A stretch of 64,000 nt of DNA from Streptomyces cinerochromogenes (GTDB taxonomy: Bacteria > Actinomycetota > Actinomycetes > Streptomycetales > Streptomycetaceae): positions 62,001-126,000 of the forward strand of contig NZ_BMRM01000007.1 in NCBI RefSeq assembly GCF_014648635.1. Reading direction: 5' to 3'. The position numbers were made by a program, and so were the translations under genes. Under the pieces are notes generated by a model. That model saw nothing but the letters and a program-made list of their open reading frames with translations, was not told where the DNA came from and did not search any database. Below are positions 30,914 to 40,258 of this stretch, piece by piece; positions within the stretch are counted from its first letter, which is position 1; every line of letters starts with the position of its first letter.

Positions 30914-31837
30914 ATGGACCTTCGAATCTTCACCGAGCCCCAGCAGGGGGCTACGTACGACACCCTGCTCACCGTGGCGAAGGCCACCGAGGACCTCGGG
31001 TTCGACGCCTTCTTCCGTTCCGACCACTACCTCCGCATGGGCAGCGTGGACGGGCTGCCCGGCCCCACGGACGCCTGGATCACCCTGGCGGGCCTGGCCC
31101 GCGAGACCAAGCGCATCCGCCTCGGCACCCTGATGACCGCCGGCACCTTCCGCCTGCCCGGCGTGCTCGCCATCCAGGTCGCCCAGGTCGACCAGATGTC
31201 CGGCGGCCGGGTCGAACTCGGCCTCGGCGCGGGCTGGTTCGAGGAGGAGCACAAGGCGTACGGCATCCCGTTCCCGAAGGAGAAGTTCGCGCGGCTGGAG
31301 GAGCAGCTCGCGATCGTCACCGGCCTGTGGGCGACCGAGGCCGGCAAGACCTTCGACTTCCACGGCACGTACTACGACCTCACCGACTCGCCGGCCCTGC
31401 CCAAGCCCGCCCAGAAGAAGGTGCCGGTGCTCATCGGCGGCCACGGCGCGACCCGTACCCCGCGGCTGGCCGCCCGGTACGCCGACGAGTTCAACATCCC
31501 GTTCGCCTCGGTCGAGGACAGCGCGCGGCAGTTCGGCCGGGTCCGGGACGCCGCGGTGGAGGCGGGCCGGGACGCGGACGAGCTGACGTACTCGAACGCG
31601 CTCGTCGTCTGCGTCGGCAAGGACGACCAGGAGGTCGCCCGCCGCGCCGCCGCGATCGGCCGTGAGGTGGACGAGCTGAAGGCCAACGGGCTGGCCGGCT
31701 CCCCGGCCGAGGTCGTCGACAAGATCGGCCGGTACGCCGAGATCGGCTCCCGGCGGATCTACCTCCAGATCCTGGACCTCGGCGACCTGGACCACCTGGA
31801 GCTGATCTCCGCCCAGGTCCAGTCGCAGCTGTCGTGA
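30914..31837 (+). CDS. LLM-class F420-dependent oxidoreductase
   Basis: A 307-residue luciferase-like monooxygenase-fold protein. The pattern DLGFDAFFRSDHYLRMG, RLGTLMTAGTFRLPGVLAIQVAQVDQMSGGRVELGLGAGWFEEEH, and a KVPVLIGGHGATRTPRLAARYADEFN segment are typical of actinobacterial LLM-class enzymes that use F420 rather than FMN. The substrate is unknown. It stands alone, preceded by an AGGATAGG stretch. Confidence 0.9.
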   Translation: MDLRIFTEPQQGATYDTLLTVAKATEDLGFDAFFRSDHYLRMGSVDGLPGPTDAWITLAGLARETKRIRLGTLMTAGTFRLPGVLAIQVAQVDQMSGGRVELGLGAGWFEEEHKAYGIPFPKEKFARLEEQLAIVTGLWATEAGKTFDFHGTYYDLTDSPALPKPAQKKVPVLIGGHGATRTPRLAARYADEFNIPFASVEDSARQFGRVRDAAVEAGRDADELTYSNALVVCVGKDDQEVARRAAAIGREVDELKANGLAGSPAEVVDKIGRYAEIGSRRIYLQILDLGDLDHLELISAQVQSQLS

Positions 31838-31879
31838 CCGACCGTCAGTAGGCCGGTCCCCGCCCGGGTCCAGTCGCAG

Positions 31880-31905
31880 CCGCCGCCGTGGCCGGCCGGC
31901 GGCGG
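31880..31905. terminator. 9-bp stem-loop between convergent genes
   Basis: CCGCCGCCG pairs with CGGCGGCGG around an eight-base loop. It lies between the LLM oxidoreductase stop and the convergent carboxypeptidase stop. Nearby, the word GTCCAGTCGCAGC from the 3' end of the oxidoreductase is repeated. Confidence 0.5.
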
Positions 31906-32037
31906 ACCGGCCCCCGCCCGGCCGTGCGAGGCTGTGACCGGACCGGTGGCTTCCACCACGGCTCCGGCCGGGCGGCCCTGCCGGAGCCGCCCGGGGGACG
32001 GCGACCGCCCGCTCGGTACCTGCCGGTACCGGCCCGG

Positions 32038-32994
32038 TCAGCCGCGCTGGCTGAAGCCGTAGTCGAGGATCTTCGCCGCGTCCTTGAAGCGCTGGTCCGG
32101 CGAGGTGTCCGCGAGCAGGGTGCCGACGACCGTCTTGGAGCCGCGTGTCGCGGCGAACACCAGGCAGAACTTCGCCTCCGGCCCGGAGCCGGTCTTCACG
32201 CCGATCGCGCCCCGGTAGGAGGTGAGCAGCTTGTTGGAGTTGCTCCACGGCTTCATGGCGTGGGTGCCGCCGCCGGGCTGGTACGACTTCATGTCGTCGT
32301 AGACCTTGGTGCCGACGACCTTCTTGAACGTCTTGTTCTTCAGCGCCGTCCCGGCCAGCTTGGCCAGGTCCCGCGGCGAGGAGTAGTTCTTCCCGTTGGA
32401 CACCCCGTCGAAGGAATCGAAGTGGGTGTTCTTCAGGCCGAGTTCCCGCGCCTTGCTGTTCATCTTGCCGATGAACGACTTGGTCCGCTGCGCCGTCGTC
32501 GAGCCCGTGCCGTAGGTGTCCGCCAGCGCGTAGGCCGCGTCGCAGCCGGAGGGGAGCATCAGGCCGTACAGCAGGTCGCCCACCGACATGGAGTCGCCGA
32601 GGATCAGGTTCGCGCTGGAGTAGCGCTGGACGTGCGTCGCCGGGTCGATGACGTAGTCGGTGTACTCCTTCTTGATCTTGACCTTCTTCTTCAGGTCCAC
32701 GTTGCGCTGGGACAGCACCACCAGCGCCGTCATGATCTTCGTGGTGGAGCCGGTCCGCAGCTGTCCGTCCGGCGCCTTGCCGAACAGCTGCTTGCCGGTG
32801 GCCGCGTTCAGGGCGAACGCGCCCTGGGCCGGTACCTGCGGCGCCGCCGCGGCGGAGCGCGGGGCGGAGACCGCGGACGGCGCCGCGGCCGCCTGGGCGG
32901 GAGCGGTCGCGAGGACGCCCGCGCCGAGGACGGCTCCGGCCGCCGTCACGACGGCGGCGGTTCTGCGGGCACGGAAGCCCTTGTCGTGGGTCAT
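32038..32994 (-). CDS. D-alanyl-D-alanine carboxypeptidase (PBP5-like)
   Basis: A 318-residue exported serine DD-peptidase. It has a basic N-region, a hydrophobic core and an AQA-A cleavage region (about 1-36), then the penicillin-binding motifs: STTK (Ser83-Lys86), SGC in MLPSGCDAAY, and KTG in GVKTGSG. It trims the terminal D-Ala of peptidoglycan stem peptides. There is no C-terminal membrane anchor, so it is probably secreted. It is divergent from the lipoprotein gene. Confidence 0.94.
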   Translation of the reverse strand: MTHDKGFRARRTAAVVTAAGAVLGAGVLATAPAQAAAAPSAVSAPRSAAAAPQVPAQGAFALNAATGKQLFGKAPDGQLRTGSTTKIMTALVVLSQRNVDLKKKVKIKKEYTDYVIDPATHVQRYSSANLILGDSMSVGDLLYGLMLPSGCDAAYALADTYGTGSTTAQRTKSFIGKMNSKARELGLKNTHFDSFDGVSNGKNYSSPRDLAKLAGTALKNKTFKKVVGTKVYDDMKSYQPGGGTHAMKPWSNSNKLLTSYRGAIGVKTGSGPEAKFCLVFAATRGSKTVVGTLLADTSPDQRFKDAAKILDYGFSQRG

Positions 32995-33128
32995 GGTTCC
33001 CCCTTCGGTCAGTGGTCAGTTGACGGGGGCTCACTCCATCAGGTCCGGGCCCGCGCGGCCGTAACGGAGATCACATGGGTCTCCTGTGAACACCATGTGG
33101 CGGAACTGTGGCTTCCATCACAGCGTGC

Positions 33129-34097
33129 ATGATCTCCGGCTGGTCCTATGGCCGGGTGCGTAAAATCCTCCCCCTCGCTCTGACCGGCCTGCTCGCCGTG
33201 TCCGCGTGCCAGTTCGCCGGCGGCGACGACCCCGACGACGAGGCCCACCGCCTCAACACCATGAAGTCGTTCCCGCTGAGCGCCTACCTGCCGGACGCGG
33301 AGTCCGGTGACGCAAAGGCCGTCGGCACGGCGCAGTGGATCCTCGCCAAGCAGTGCATGGTCCGGCTCGGCTTCACCGGGTTCAAGACGCTCAGCCTCAG
33401 GACCGTCGAGTCGACCTACCCGGTCCGGCAGGGCTCCCTCGCGGTCAGCAGCGGGGTCGGCGACGACAGCCCGTACGGGGTGGACGATCCGGACCTGGCG
33501 GCCGAGCACGGCTACCGCCACCCGCGGCAGGACGCGTCCGGCACCCAGCCGATGGAGTGGCCGGCGGACCAGTACGCGGCCCTCACCGGCTCCTTCGAGT
33601 CCGGCGAGAGCCACCGGGCGCACGGCAACCCCGTGCCGGAGAAGGGCTGCATGGGCGAGGCGCTCCGGAAGATCTACGGCCCCGAGCCCAAGTCCACGAA
33701 GGTCGGCGGGATACGGCTCAGCGGCTACTACTCGCTCGCCGTCCAGTACTGGTACCAGGCGCACAAGGAGGCGAGGAAGGACCGCGCCTGGAAGAAGGCC
33801 GACCGCGCCTGGTCGGACTGCATGAAGGAGAAGGGCTTCCGCTACCCCGACCCGGACGAGGCGTCCACCGACACCGACTGGTTCCGTGGCGACCGGCCGT
33901 CGGCGAAGGAGAAGGAGACCGCCGCCGCGGACGCGCGGTGCAAACTCGACACCCGCTACATCCAGACCGTGCACGCCGTCGAGAGCCGCGCGCAGAAGTC
34001 GGCCGTCACCAGGAACAAGAAGGCGCTGGACGCACGGCGGGCCGCCGACGAGCGGGCCATGGCGAACGCCCGGAAGATCGTCGACGAGCGGTCCTGA
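33129..34097 (+). CDS. putative lipoprotein of unknown function
   Basis: About 322 residues with a lipoprotein signal: basic GRVRK, a hydrophobic stretch and LAVSAC as lipobox. The mature part has Cys and Trp/Tyr-rich segments (KQCMVRLGF, EKGCMGEALRKIYG, WSDCMKEKGFRYPDPDEAST) and a charged C-terminus. The repeated pattern of C-M near charged residues is common in Streptomyces lipoproteins with no known role. The start is uncertain: ATG 33129 is used, with GTG 33156 or 33108 as alternatives. It is divergent from the carboxypeptidase gene. Confidence 0.75.
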   Translation: MISGWSYGRVRKILPLALTGLLAVSACQFAGGDDPDDEAHRLNTMKSFPLSAYLPDAESGDAKAVGTAQWILAKQCMVRLGFTGFKTLSLRTVESTYPVRQGSLAVSSGVGDDSPYGVDDPDLAAEHGYRHPRQDASGTQPMEWPADQYAALTGSFESGESHRAHGNPVPEKGCMGEALRKIYGPEPKSTKVGGIRLSGYYSLAVQYWYQAHKEARKDRAWKKADRAWSDCMKEKGFRYPDPDEASTDTDWFRGDRPSAKEKETAAADARCKLDTRYIQTVHAVESRAQKSAVTRNKKALDARRAADERAMANARKIVDERS

Positions 34098-34099
34098 GC

Positions 34100-34119
34100 G
34101 ACCGGCCCGGCGGCCGGTC
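34100..34119 (+). terminator. 8-bp stem-loop after the lipoprotein gene
   Basis: GACCGGCC pairs with GGCCGGTC around a four-base loop, three bases after the lipoprotein stop. Confidence 0.5.
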
Positions 34120-34201
34120 CCGGGCGGCGACTCCCGCGAAAGGCCGGGTCTCCGCGGAAAACCAGTGGTCAGGGGGGTCGGGACCCAGGAGACTCGACAG
34201 C

Positions 34202-35665
34202 ATGTTCCTGACGATCTCCACCACCGGCACGGCCGTGAACCCGGCCACCGACCTGGGGTACCTGCTGCACAAGCACCCGGACAACGCGCAGGCGTTCTCC
34301 ACCTCGTACGGCACGGCGCACGTCTTCTACCCCGAGGCGGACGCCGAGCGGTGCACGGCCGCCCTGCTGCTGGAGATCGACCCGGTCGCGCTGGTCCGCC
34401 GCGGGAAGGGCAAGGGCCGCGGCGGCGCCCCGGACGCGGCCCTCGCGCAGTACGTCAACGACCGCCCCTACGCGGCCTCCTCGCTCCTCGCGGTCGCGCT
34501 CGGCAACGTGTTCTCCAGCGCCCTGCGCGGGGTGTGCACAACCCGCCCGGAACGGGCCGCCGCCCCGCTGCCGCTGCGCGTGGAGGTGCCGGCGCTGCCC
34601 GCACGCGGCGGCCCGGACCTCGTACGACGGCTCTTCGAACCGCTCGGCTGGGCTGTCGCCGCCGACCCCGTGCCGCTCGACACCGCCTTCCCGGAGTGGG
34701 GCGACTCGCGGTACGTCCGGCTCCTGCTGGAGTCGGACCGGCTGACCCTCGCCGAGGCGCTGCGCCACCTGTACGTGCTGCTGCCGGTGCTGGACGACGC
34801 CAAGCACTACTGGGTCGCCGCCGACGAGGTCGACAAACTGCTGCGGGCCGGCGAGGGCTGGCTGCCCGAGCACCCGGAGCAGAAGCTGATCACCAGCCGC
34901 TACCTCGCGCGCCGCTGGTCGCTGACCCGGCAGGCGATGGAGCGGCTGGAACTGGTGCGGCTCGCCGAGGCCGACGACAGCGAGGTCGAGGACATCGACA
35001 ACGCCGTCGAGGCCGAGACCGGGACGGAGGAGAAGCCCGCCCCGCTCGCCGTGCAGCGCCGGGAGGCCGTCACCGAGGCGCTGCGGGCCGCGGGCGCCGC
35101 CCGGGTCCTCGACCTCGGCTGCGGACAGGGCCAGCTGGTGCAGGCGCTGCTCAAGGACGTGCGGTTCACCGAGATCGTCGGTGTCGACGTGTCGATGCGC
35201 GCCCTGGCCGTCGCCGCCCGACGGCTGAAGCTGGACCGCATGGGCGAACGGCAGGCCTCCCGCGTCAAGCTTCTCCAGGGCTCCCTCGCCTACACCGACA
35301 ACCGGCTCAAGGGCTACGACGCCGCCGTGCTCAGCGAGGTCGTCGAACACCTCGACCTGCCCCGGCTGCCCGCCCTGGAGTACGCCGTCTTCGGGCACGC
35401 ACGCCCGCGCACGGTCGTCGTGACCACCCCGAACGTCGAGTACAACGTCCGCTGGGAGAGCCTGCCCGCCGGCCGTGCCCGGCACGGCGACCACCGGTTC
35501 GAGTGGACCCGCGAGGAGTTCCGCACCTGGGCGGCGGCCGTCGCCGGACGGCACGGGTACGAGGTCGCCTTCACCCCCGTCGGTCCGGACGACCCGGAGG
35601 TGGGCCCGCCCACCCAGATGGCGACATTCACGATCAGCACCGAGAAGGAGGCGAAGGCGGCATGA
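34202..35665 (+). CDS. hen1: bacterial Hen1, 3'-terminal RNA ribose 2'-O-methyltransferase
   Basis: A 487-residue protein with the bacterial Hen1 layout. A long N-terminal half (MFLTISTTG, DLGYLLHKHPDNAQ, Pnkp-interacting and ligase-activating in characterised pairs) precedes a C-terminal SAM methyltransferase with VLDLGCGQGQL, the metal-binding ExxEH motif in SEVVEHLDL, and TTPNVEYN. Hen1 2'-O-methylates the 3' end of cleaved RNA before sealing, so the repaired RNA resists recleavage. An AGGAG site precedes the ATG, and the stop overlaps the pnkp start (ATGA). Confidence 0.93.
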   Translation: MFLTISTTGTAVNPATDLGYLLHKHPDNAQAFSTSYGTAHVFYPEADAERCTAALLLEIDPVALVRRGKGKGRGGAPDAALAQYVNDRPYAASSLLAVALGNVFSSALRGVCTTRPERAAAPLPLRVEVPALPARGGPDLVRRLFEPLGWAVAADPVPLDTAFPEWGDSRYVRLLLESDRLTLAEALRHLYVLLPVLDDAKHYWVAADEVDKLLRAGEGWLPEHPEQKLITSRYLARRWSLTRQAMERLELVRLAEADDSEVEDIDNAVEAETGTEEKPAPLAVQRREAVTEALRAAGAARVLDLGCGQGQLVQALLKDVRFTEIVGVDVSMRALAVAARRLKLDRMGERQASRVKLLQGSLAYTDNRLKGYDAAVLSEVVEHLDLPRLPALEYAVFGHARPRTVVVTTPNVEYNVRWESLPAGRARHGDHRFEWTREEFRTWAAAVAGRHGYEVAFTPVGPDDPEVGPPTQMATFTISTEKEAKAA

Positions 35666-38208
35666 CCGAGACCCGGCACAAGGGACGGGTCCTCCCCGTC
35701 ACCGACCTCTCCCTCGTCGTCCTCGTCGGCGCCTCCGGCTCCGGCAAGTCCACCTTCGCCCGCCGGCACTTCAAGCCCACCGAGGTGATCTCCTCCGACT
35801 TCTGCCGCGGCCTGGTCTGCGACGACGAGAACGACCAGGGCGCGACCCGGGACGCCTTCGACGTCCTGCACTACATCGCCGGCAAGCGGCTGGCCGCCGG
35901 CCGCCGCACCGTCGTGGACGCCACCAGCGTGCAGCAGGACAGCCGCCGCCGGCTGATCGAGCTGGCGAAGAAGTACGACGTGCTGCCCATCGCCATCGTG
36001 CTGGACGTACCGGAGGAGGTCTGCGCCGAGCGGAACGCGGCCCGCACCGACCGGGCGGACATGCCCCGCCGGGTCATCCAGCGGCACATCCGCGAACTGC
36101 GCCGCTCGCTGCGCCACCTGGAGCGCGAGGGCTTCCGCAAGGTGCACGTGCTGCGCGGGGTCGAGGAGGCCGAGCACGCCACCGTCGTCACCGAGAAGCG
36201 CTTCAACGACCTGACCCACCTCACCGGCCCCTTCGACATCATCGGCGACATCCACGGCTGCTCCGCCGAACTGGAGGCCCTGCTGGCCGAGCTGGGCTAC
36301 ACCGACGGGGCGCACCCCGAGGGCCGTACCGCCGTGTTCGTCGGCGACCTGGTCGACCGCGGCCCGGACAGCCCCGGCGTGCTGCGCCGCGTGATGTCGA
36401 TGGTGAAGTCCGGCAACGCCCTGTGCGTGCCCGGCAACCACGAGAACAAGTACGGCCGGTACCTCAAGGGCCGCAAAGTCCAGCACACCCACGGGCTCGC
36501 CGAGACGATCGCGCAGATGGAGGGCGAGAGCGAGGAGTTCAAGGCCGAGGTCCGGCAGTTCCTGGACGGACTGGTCAGCCACTACGTCCTGGACGGCGGC
36601 CGGCTCGTGGTCTGCCACGCCGGCCTGCCCGAGAAGTACCACGGCCGCACCTCCGGCCGGGTCCGCTCGCACGCCCTGTACGGCGACACCACCGGCGAGA
36701 CCGACGAGTTCGGACTGCCGGTGCGCTACCCGTGGGCGGAGGACTACCGGGGCCGGGCAGCGGTGGTCTACGGCCACACACCCGTGCCCGAGGCCACATG
36801 GCTGAACAACACCATCTGCTTGGACACCGGTGCCGTCTTCGGCGGCAAGCTGACCGCGCTGCGCTGGCCCGAGCGCGAGCTGGTCGACGTACCGGCCGAG
36901 CGGGTCTGGTACGAGCCGGCGCGGCCGCTGCGCACCGAGGCGCCCGGCGGGCAGGACGGCCGGCCGCTGGACCTGGCGGACGTGCACGGCCGGCGGGCCG
37001 TGGAGACCCGGCACGCGGGCATGGTGGCGGTCCGCGAGGAGAACGCGGCGGCGGCCCTGGAGGTCATGAGCCGCTTCGCGACCGACCCGCGCCTGCTGCC
37101 GTACCTGCCGCCGACCATGGCACCCGTGGCGACCTCGCAGGCCGACGGCTACCTGGAGCACCCGGAGGAGGCGTTCGCGCAGTACGCGCGGGACGGGGTC
37201 GCGCGGGTCGTGTGCGAGGAGAAGCACATGGGCTCGCGGGCGGTGGCCCTGGTGTGCCGGGACGCGGAGACGGCACGCAGGCGCTTCGGGGTCGGGGGAG
37301 GGCCCACCGGGTCCCTGTACACCCGTACCGGGCGGCCGTTCTTCGACGACCAGCAGGTGACCGAGGAGATCCTCGGCCGGCTGCGCTCGGCGGTCGGGGA
37401 CGCCGGGCTGTGGGAGGAACTCGGCACGGACTGGCTGCTGCTGGACGCCGAGCTGATGCCGTGGTCGCTGAAGGCCTCGGGGCTGCTGCGCGGCCAGTAC
37501 GCGGCCGTCGGCGCCGCCTCCGGCGCGGTGTTCCCGGGTGCGCTGGCCGCCCTGGAGGCCGCCGCCGCCCGCGGTGCGGACGTCGGCGGCCTGCTCGGCC
37601 GGCAGCGGGAACGCGCCGCCGACGCCGCCGCGTTCACGGACGCCTACCGCCGCTACTGCTGGACCACCGAGGGCCTGGACGGGGTCCGGCTGGCCCCGTT
37701 CCAGCTGCTGGCGGTCCAGGGCCGCAGCCTCGCCGCGCTCCCGCACGACGAGCAACTGGCCCTGATCGACCGGCTGGTGGAGCACGACGGCACCGGACTG
37801 CTGCAGACCACCCGACGGCTGTACGTCGACACCGGCGACCCCGAGTCGGTCCGCGCGGGCGTCGACTGGTGGCTGGAGATGACCGGCCGGGGCGGCGAGG
37901 GCATGGTCGTCAAGCCGCTCGGCGCGCTGGTCCGGGGCCCGGAGGGCCGGCTGGTGCAGCCCGGCGTCAAGTGCCGGGGCCGCGAGTACCTGCGGATCGT
38001 CTACGGCCCCGAGTACACCCGGCCGGACAACCTCGACCGGCTGCGCCGGCGGTTCCTGAACCACAAGCGGTCCCTGGCGCTGCGCGAGTACGCCCTCGGC
38101 CTGGAGGCCCTGGACCGGCTCGCCGACGGGGAGCCGCTGTGGCGGGTGCACGAGGCGGTGTTCGGGGTGCTGGCACTGGAGTCGGAGCCGGTCGACCCGC
38201 GGCTGTGA
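35662..38208 (+). CDS. pnkp: polynucleotide kinase-phosphatase-ligase Pnkp
   Basis: An 848-residue three-domain RNA repair enzyme. The N-terminal kinase has GASGSGKST. The central binuclear metallophosphatase has GDIHGC, GDLVDRGPDS and GNHE. The C-terminal ligase/adenylyltransferase has motif I EEKHMG with Lys521 as the likely AMP acceptor. The enzyme heals both ends of broken RNA (5' phosphorylation, 3' phosphate removal) and, with Hen1, seals them. The length is close to that of the clostridial enzyme. Translation is coupled to hen1 by an ATGA overlap. Confidence 0.95.
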   Translation: MTETRHKGRVLPVTDLSLVVLVGASGSGKSTFARRHFKPTEVISSDFCRGLVCDDENDQGATRDAFDVLHYIAGKRLAAGRRTVVDATSVQQDSRRRLIELAKKYDVLPIAIVLDVPEEVCAERNAARTDRADMPRRVIQRHIRELRRSLRHLEREGFRKVHVLRGVEEAEHATVVTEKRFNDLTHLTGPFDIIGDIHGCSAELEALLAELGYTDGAHPEGRTAVFVGDLVDRGPDSPGVLRRVMSMVKSGNALCVPGNHENKYGRYLKGRKVQHTHGLAETIAQMEGESEEFKAEVRQFLDGLVSHYVLDGGRLVVCHAGLPEKYHGRTSGRVRSHALYGDTTGETDEFGLPVRYPWAEDYRGRAAVVYGHTPVPEATWLNNTICLDTGAVFGGKLTALRWPERELVDVPAERVWYEPARPLRTEAPGGQDGRPLDLADVHGRRAVETRHAGMVAVREENAAAALEVMSRFATDPRLLPYLPPTMAPVATSQADGYLEHPEEAFAQYARDGVARVVCEEKHMGSRAVALVCRDAETARRRFGVGGGPTGSLYTRTGRPFFDDQQVTEEILGRLRSAVGDAGLWEELGTDWLLLDAELMPWSLKASGLLRGQYAAVGAASGAVFPGALAALEAAAARGADVGGLLGRQRERAADAAAFTDAYRRYCWTTEGLDGVRLAPFQLLAVQGRSLAALPHDEQLALIDRLVEHDGTGLLQTTRRLYVDTGDPESVRAGVDWWLEMTGRGGEGMVVKPLGALVRGPEGRLVQPGVKCRGREYLRIVYGPEYTRPDNLDRLRRRFLNHKRSLALREYALGLEALDRLADGEPLWRVHEAVFGVLALESEPVDPRL

Positions 38209-38220
38209 GCACGCCCCCAC

Positions 38221-38237
38221 CGCGCCGTCACGGCGCG
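38221..38237 (+). terminator. 7-bp stem-loop after pnkp
   Basis: CGCGCCG-TCA-CGGCGCG is a perfect short hairpin 12 bases after the pnkp stop. It is followed at once by a second, longer inverted repeat. Confidence 0.5.
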
Positions 38238-38291
38238 CCCTTGTGCCGCACACACGCTGTCCATATGGTGGACCGCCGTGCGGCACAAGGG
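38238..38291. repeat. perfect 14-bp inverted repeat upstream of the RiPP genes
   Basis: CCCTTGTGCCGCAC (38238-38251) and GTGCGGCACAAGGG (38278-38291) are exact inverted copies separated by 26 bases. They lie between pnkp and the small peptide gene. This could be an operator for a dimeric regulator, or a large stem-loop acting as terminator or leader structure. Confidence 0.75.
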
Positions 38292-38321
38292 TGTCGGCAC
38301 GCCGTGAGGGGAGTGGCGGGC

Positions 38322-38408
38322 GTGGAGATCAAGAAGGTCGTGGTCCGGGAGGACCGGCGGAGCACCACCCGCCGGCCGGCGATCCTGGAGAAGCGGCCGA
38401 CCCGCTGA
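38322..38408 (+). CDS. 28-residue basic peptide, candidate RiPP precursor
   Basis: A short ORF that is too small for ordinary gene calling. It starts with GTG eight bases after GAGGGGAG and ends two bases before the radical SAM gene. The peptide begins MEIKKVVVRED, continues with an Arg/Ser/Thr segment and ends ILEKRPTR; twelve of 28 residues are Arg or Lys. Its position directly before a RiPP-type radical SAM methyltransferase and its good ribosome site make it the likely substrate. An in-frame ATG at 38265 would give 47 residues, but that would put half of the inverted repeat inside the gene and lacks a ribosome site. There is no Cys, and no leader/core boundary is recognisable. Confidence 0.55.
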   Translation: MEIKKVVVREDRRSTTRRPAILEKRPTR

Positions 38409-38410
38409 GC

Positions 38411-40258
38411 ATGCGCGTCCACCTGGTCACGATGCCGTGGCACCCCCTCGATCTGCCCTCGCTGCAACTGGGCCTGCTCCACCGGATCGTGCGGCGGGCC
38501 CGCCCCGGCGACGAGGTCACCGAGTTCCACGGCTCCCTGCGCTGGGCGGAGTTCCTGCTGGAGCACTCGGGCGGCCGGCTGACGCCCGGCGACTGCGTGG
38601 AGGTCGGCAGCGACGCGATCTTCCACGGCCTCGGCGACTGGGTCTTCTCCGGCGCCCTCTACGACGACCCCGGCTGGGGCACGGCCCGGCTGCGGGACTA
38701 CGCGGCCGGCCGGGGCGTCCCCGTCGGCACCGCGCTGGCGATGCGCCCGTACGCGGCCGGCTTCGTCGACGCCTGCGCCACCGAGATCCTGGCGGCCGAC
38801 CCGGACGTGGTCGGGTTCACCAGCACCTTCATGCAGAACGTCCCCTCCCTCGCGCTGGCCCGTGCGCTCAAACGGAGACGCCCGGGGCTGACGGTCGTCT
38901 TCGGCGGCAGCAACTGCGACGGCCCCATGGGCCACGCCCTGCACCGCAACCACCCCTTCGTGGACCACGTGGTCCGCGGCGAGGCCGAGTACGCCTTCCC
39001 CGCCCTGTTACGCCACCTCGCCGCCGGTACCGACCCGGTGGACGTGCCCGGCCTGTGCTGGTGGGACGGACCGGTGTCACGGGCCAACACGGAAACCCGC
39101 CGGACCGTGGCCCCGGCCGACATACCCTCGCCCGACTACGACCAGTGGCAGGCAGCCCTGGACGCCTCCCCGGTCCAGGAGTACCTCCACCCGAAGCTGG
39201 TCGTGGAGGGCGCCCGGGGCTGCTGGTGGGGCGAGAAGCACCACTGCACCTTCTGCGGGCTCAACGGTTCCGCCATGGCCTTCCGCGCCAAGCCGGGGGA
39301 GCGGCTGTGGACGGAGATCGACCGGCTGGTGCGCCGCCACCGCATCCTCGACGTGGTCACCGTCGACAACATCATCGACATGGCCTACTTCCGCGACTTC
39401 CTGCCCCGCGTGGCCGCCAGCGGCTGGGACCTGCGGCTGCACTACGAGGTCAAGTCCAACCTCACCCCGGCCCAGCTCCGGCTCCTCGGCGACTCCGGCA
39501 CCGTGCACATCCAGCCCGGCATCGAGAGCCTCGGCAGCCGCGTCCTGGACCTCATGGACAAGGGCGTCACCGGCGCCCGCAACGTGCGCACGCTGCGCGA
39601 GTGCGAGAACCACGCCCTCACCTGCTCATGGAACCTGCTCTACGGCTTCCCCGGCGAGCGCGACGACGACTACACACCGGTCATCGACCAGCTCCCGGCG
39701 CTTGTCCACCTCCAGCCGCCGAGCGGCGCCCACCGCATCCAGCTGGAGCGGTTCAGCCCGCACTTCACCGACCCGGACCTCGGCTTCGGCAAGCGCCGCC
39801 CGGCCGCGATGTACCAGCACGTCTACGACCTGCCCGAGGACGAACTCGCCGATCTGGTCTACCTGTTCGACACCGAGCCCGCGGGGATCGGCGGCGCGGT
39901 GGAGCGGCGGCTGCGGGAGGCGGTGGCCGCCTGGCGGGCCGGGCACGCGGACTCCCGGCTGCTGTTCGAGGAGGACGGCGCCGAGCTGCTGGTGCACGAC
40001 CGGCGGCACGGCCGGCCCCCCGCCACCCACCGCTTCACCGGCTGGCAGGCCGCGGCCCTGCGCCACCTGGAGGACGGCCGGACGGTACCCGCGCTGCACC
40101 GGCTGCTGACCGCCGGCGGCCACGAGGTGCCGGGGGAGGCCCTGGAGACCTGGGTCCGGCGTGCCGTCGGACGGGGCCTGCTGTTCCGCGACGGCGCCAC
40201 CTGCGTCTCCCTGCCGACCTGGGGCGAGCCGGTCCGGCTGCCGGAGGGGTCCGGATGA
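38411..40258 (+). CDS. cobalamin-type radical SAM RiPP maturation enzyme
   Basis: A 615-residue protein of the RiPP maturation radical SAM protein 1 / C-methyltransferase type. The N-terminal half is a B12-binding-like Rossmann domain (PDVVGFTSTFMQN, GLTVVFGGSNCDG). The radical SAM core has the family-typical RGCWWGEKHHCTFCGLNG, giving a C-x7-C-x2-C cluster site at Cys271, Cys279 and Cys282. The C-terminal part has a winged-helix-like substrate-binding region. Members usually methylate unactivated carbons in peptides. Leu200 is encoded by TTA (39008-39010), so expression should depend on bldA. The stop overlaps the DUF5825 gene (ATGA). Confidence 0.9.
   Translation: MRVHLVTMPWHPLDLPSLQLGLLHRIVRRARPGDEVTEFHGSLRWAEFLLEHSGGRLTPGDCVEVGSDAIFHGLGDWVFSGALYDDPGWGTARLRDYAAGRGVPVGTALAMRPYAAGFVDACATEILAADPDVVGFTSTFMQNVPSLALARALKRRRPGLTVVFGGSNCDGPMGHALHRNHPFVDHVVRGEAEYAFPALLRHLAAGTDPVDVPGLCWWDGPVSRANTETRRTVAPADIPSPDYDQWQAALDASPVQEYLHPKLVVEGARGCWWGEKHHCTFCGLNGSAMAFRAKPGERLWTEIDRLVRRHRILDVVTVDNIIDMAYFRDFLPRVAASGWDLRLHYEVKSNLTPAQLRLLGDSGTVHIQPGIESLGSRVLDLMDKGVTGARNVRTLRECENHALTCSWNLLYGFPGERDDDYTPVIDQLPALVHLQPPSGAHRIQLERFSPHFTDPDLGFGKRRPAAMYQHVYDLPEDELADLVYLFDTEPAGIGGAVERRLREAVAAWRAGHADSRLLFEEDGAELLVHDRRHGRPPATHRFTGWQAAALRHLEDGRTVPALHRLLTAGGHEVPGEALETWVRRAVGRGLLFRDGATCVSLPTWGEPVRLPEGSG

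Noticed and set aside
31818..31880. Short duplication of GTCCAGTCGCAGC after the LLM oxidoreductase.
   Set aside because: It is one extra partial copy of the gene's last codons in GC-rich spacer; nothing suggests function.
38265..38408. A 47-residue version of the small peptide from ATG 38265.
   Set aside because: It has no ribosome site and would include half of the perfect inverted repeat; the GTG at 38322 has a good site.
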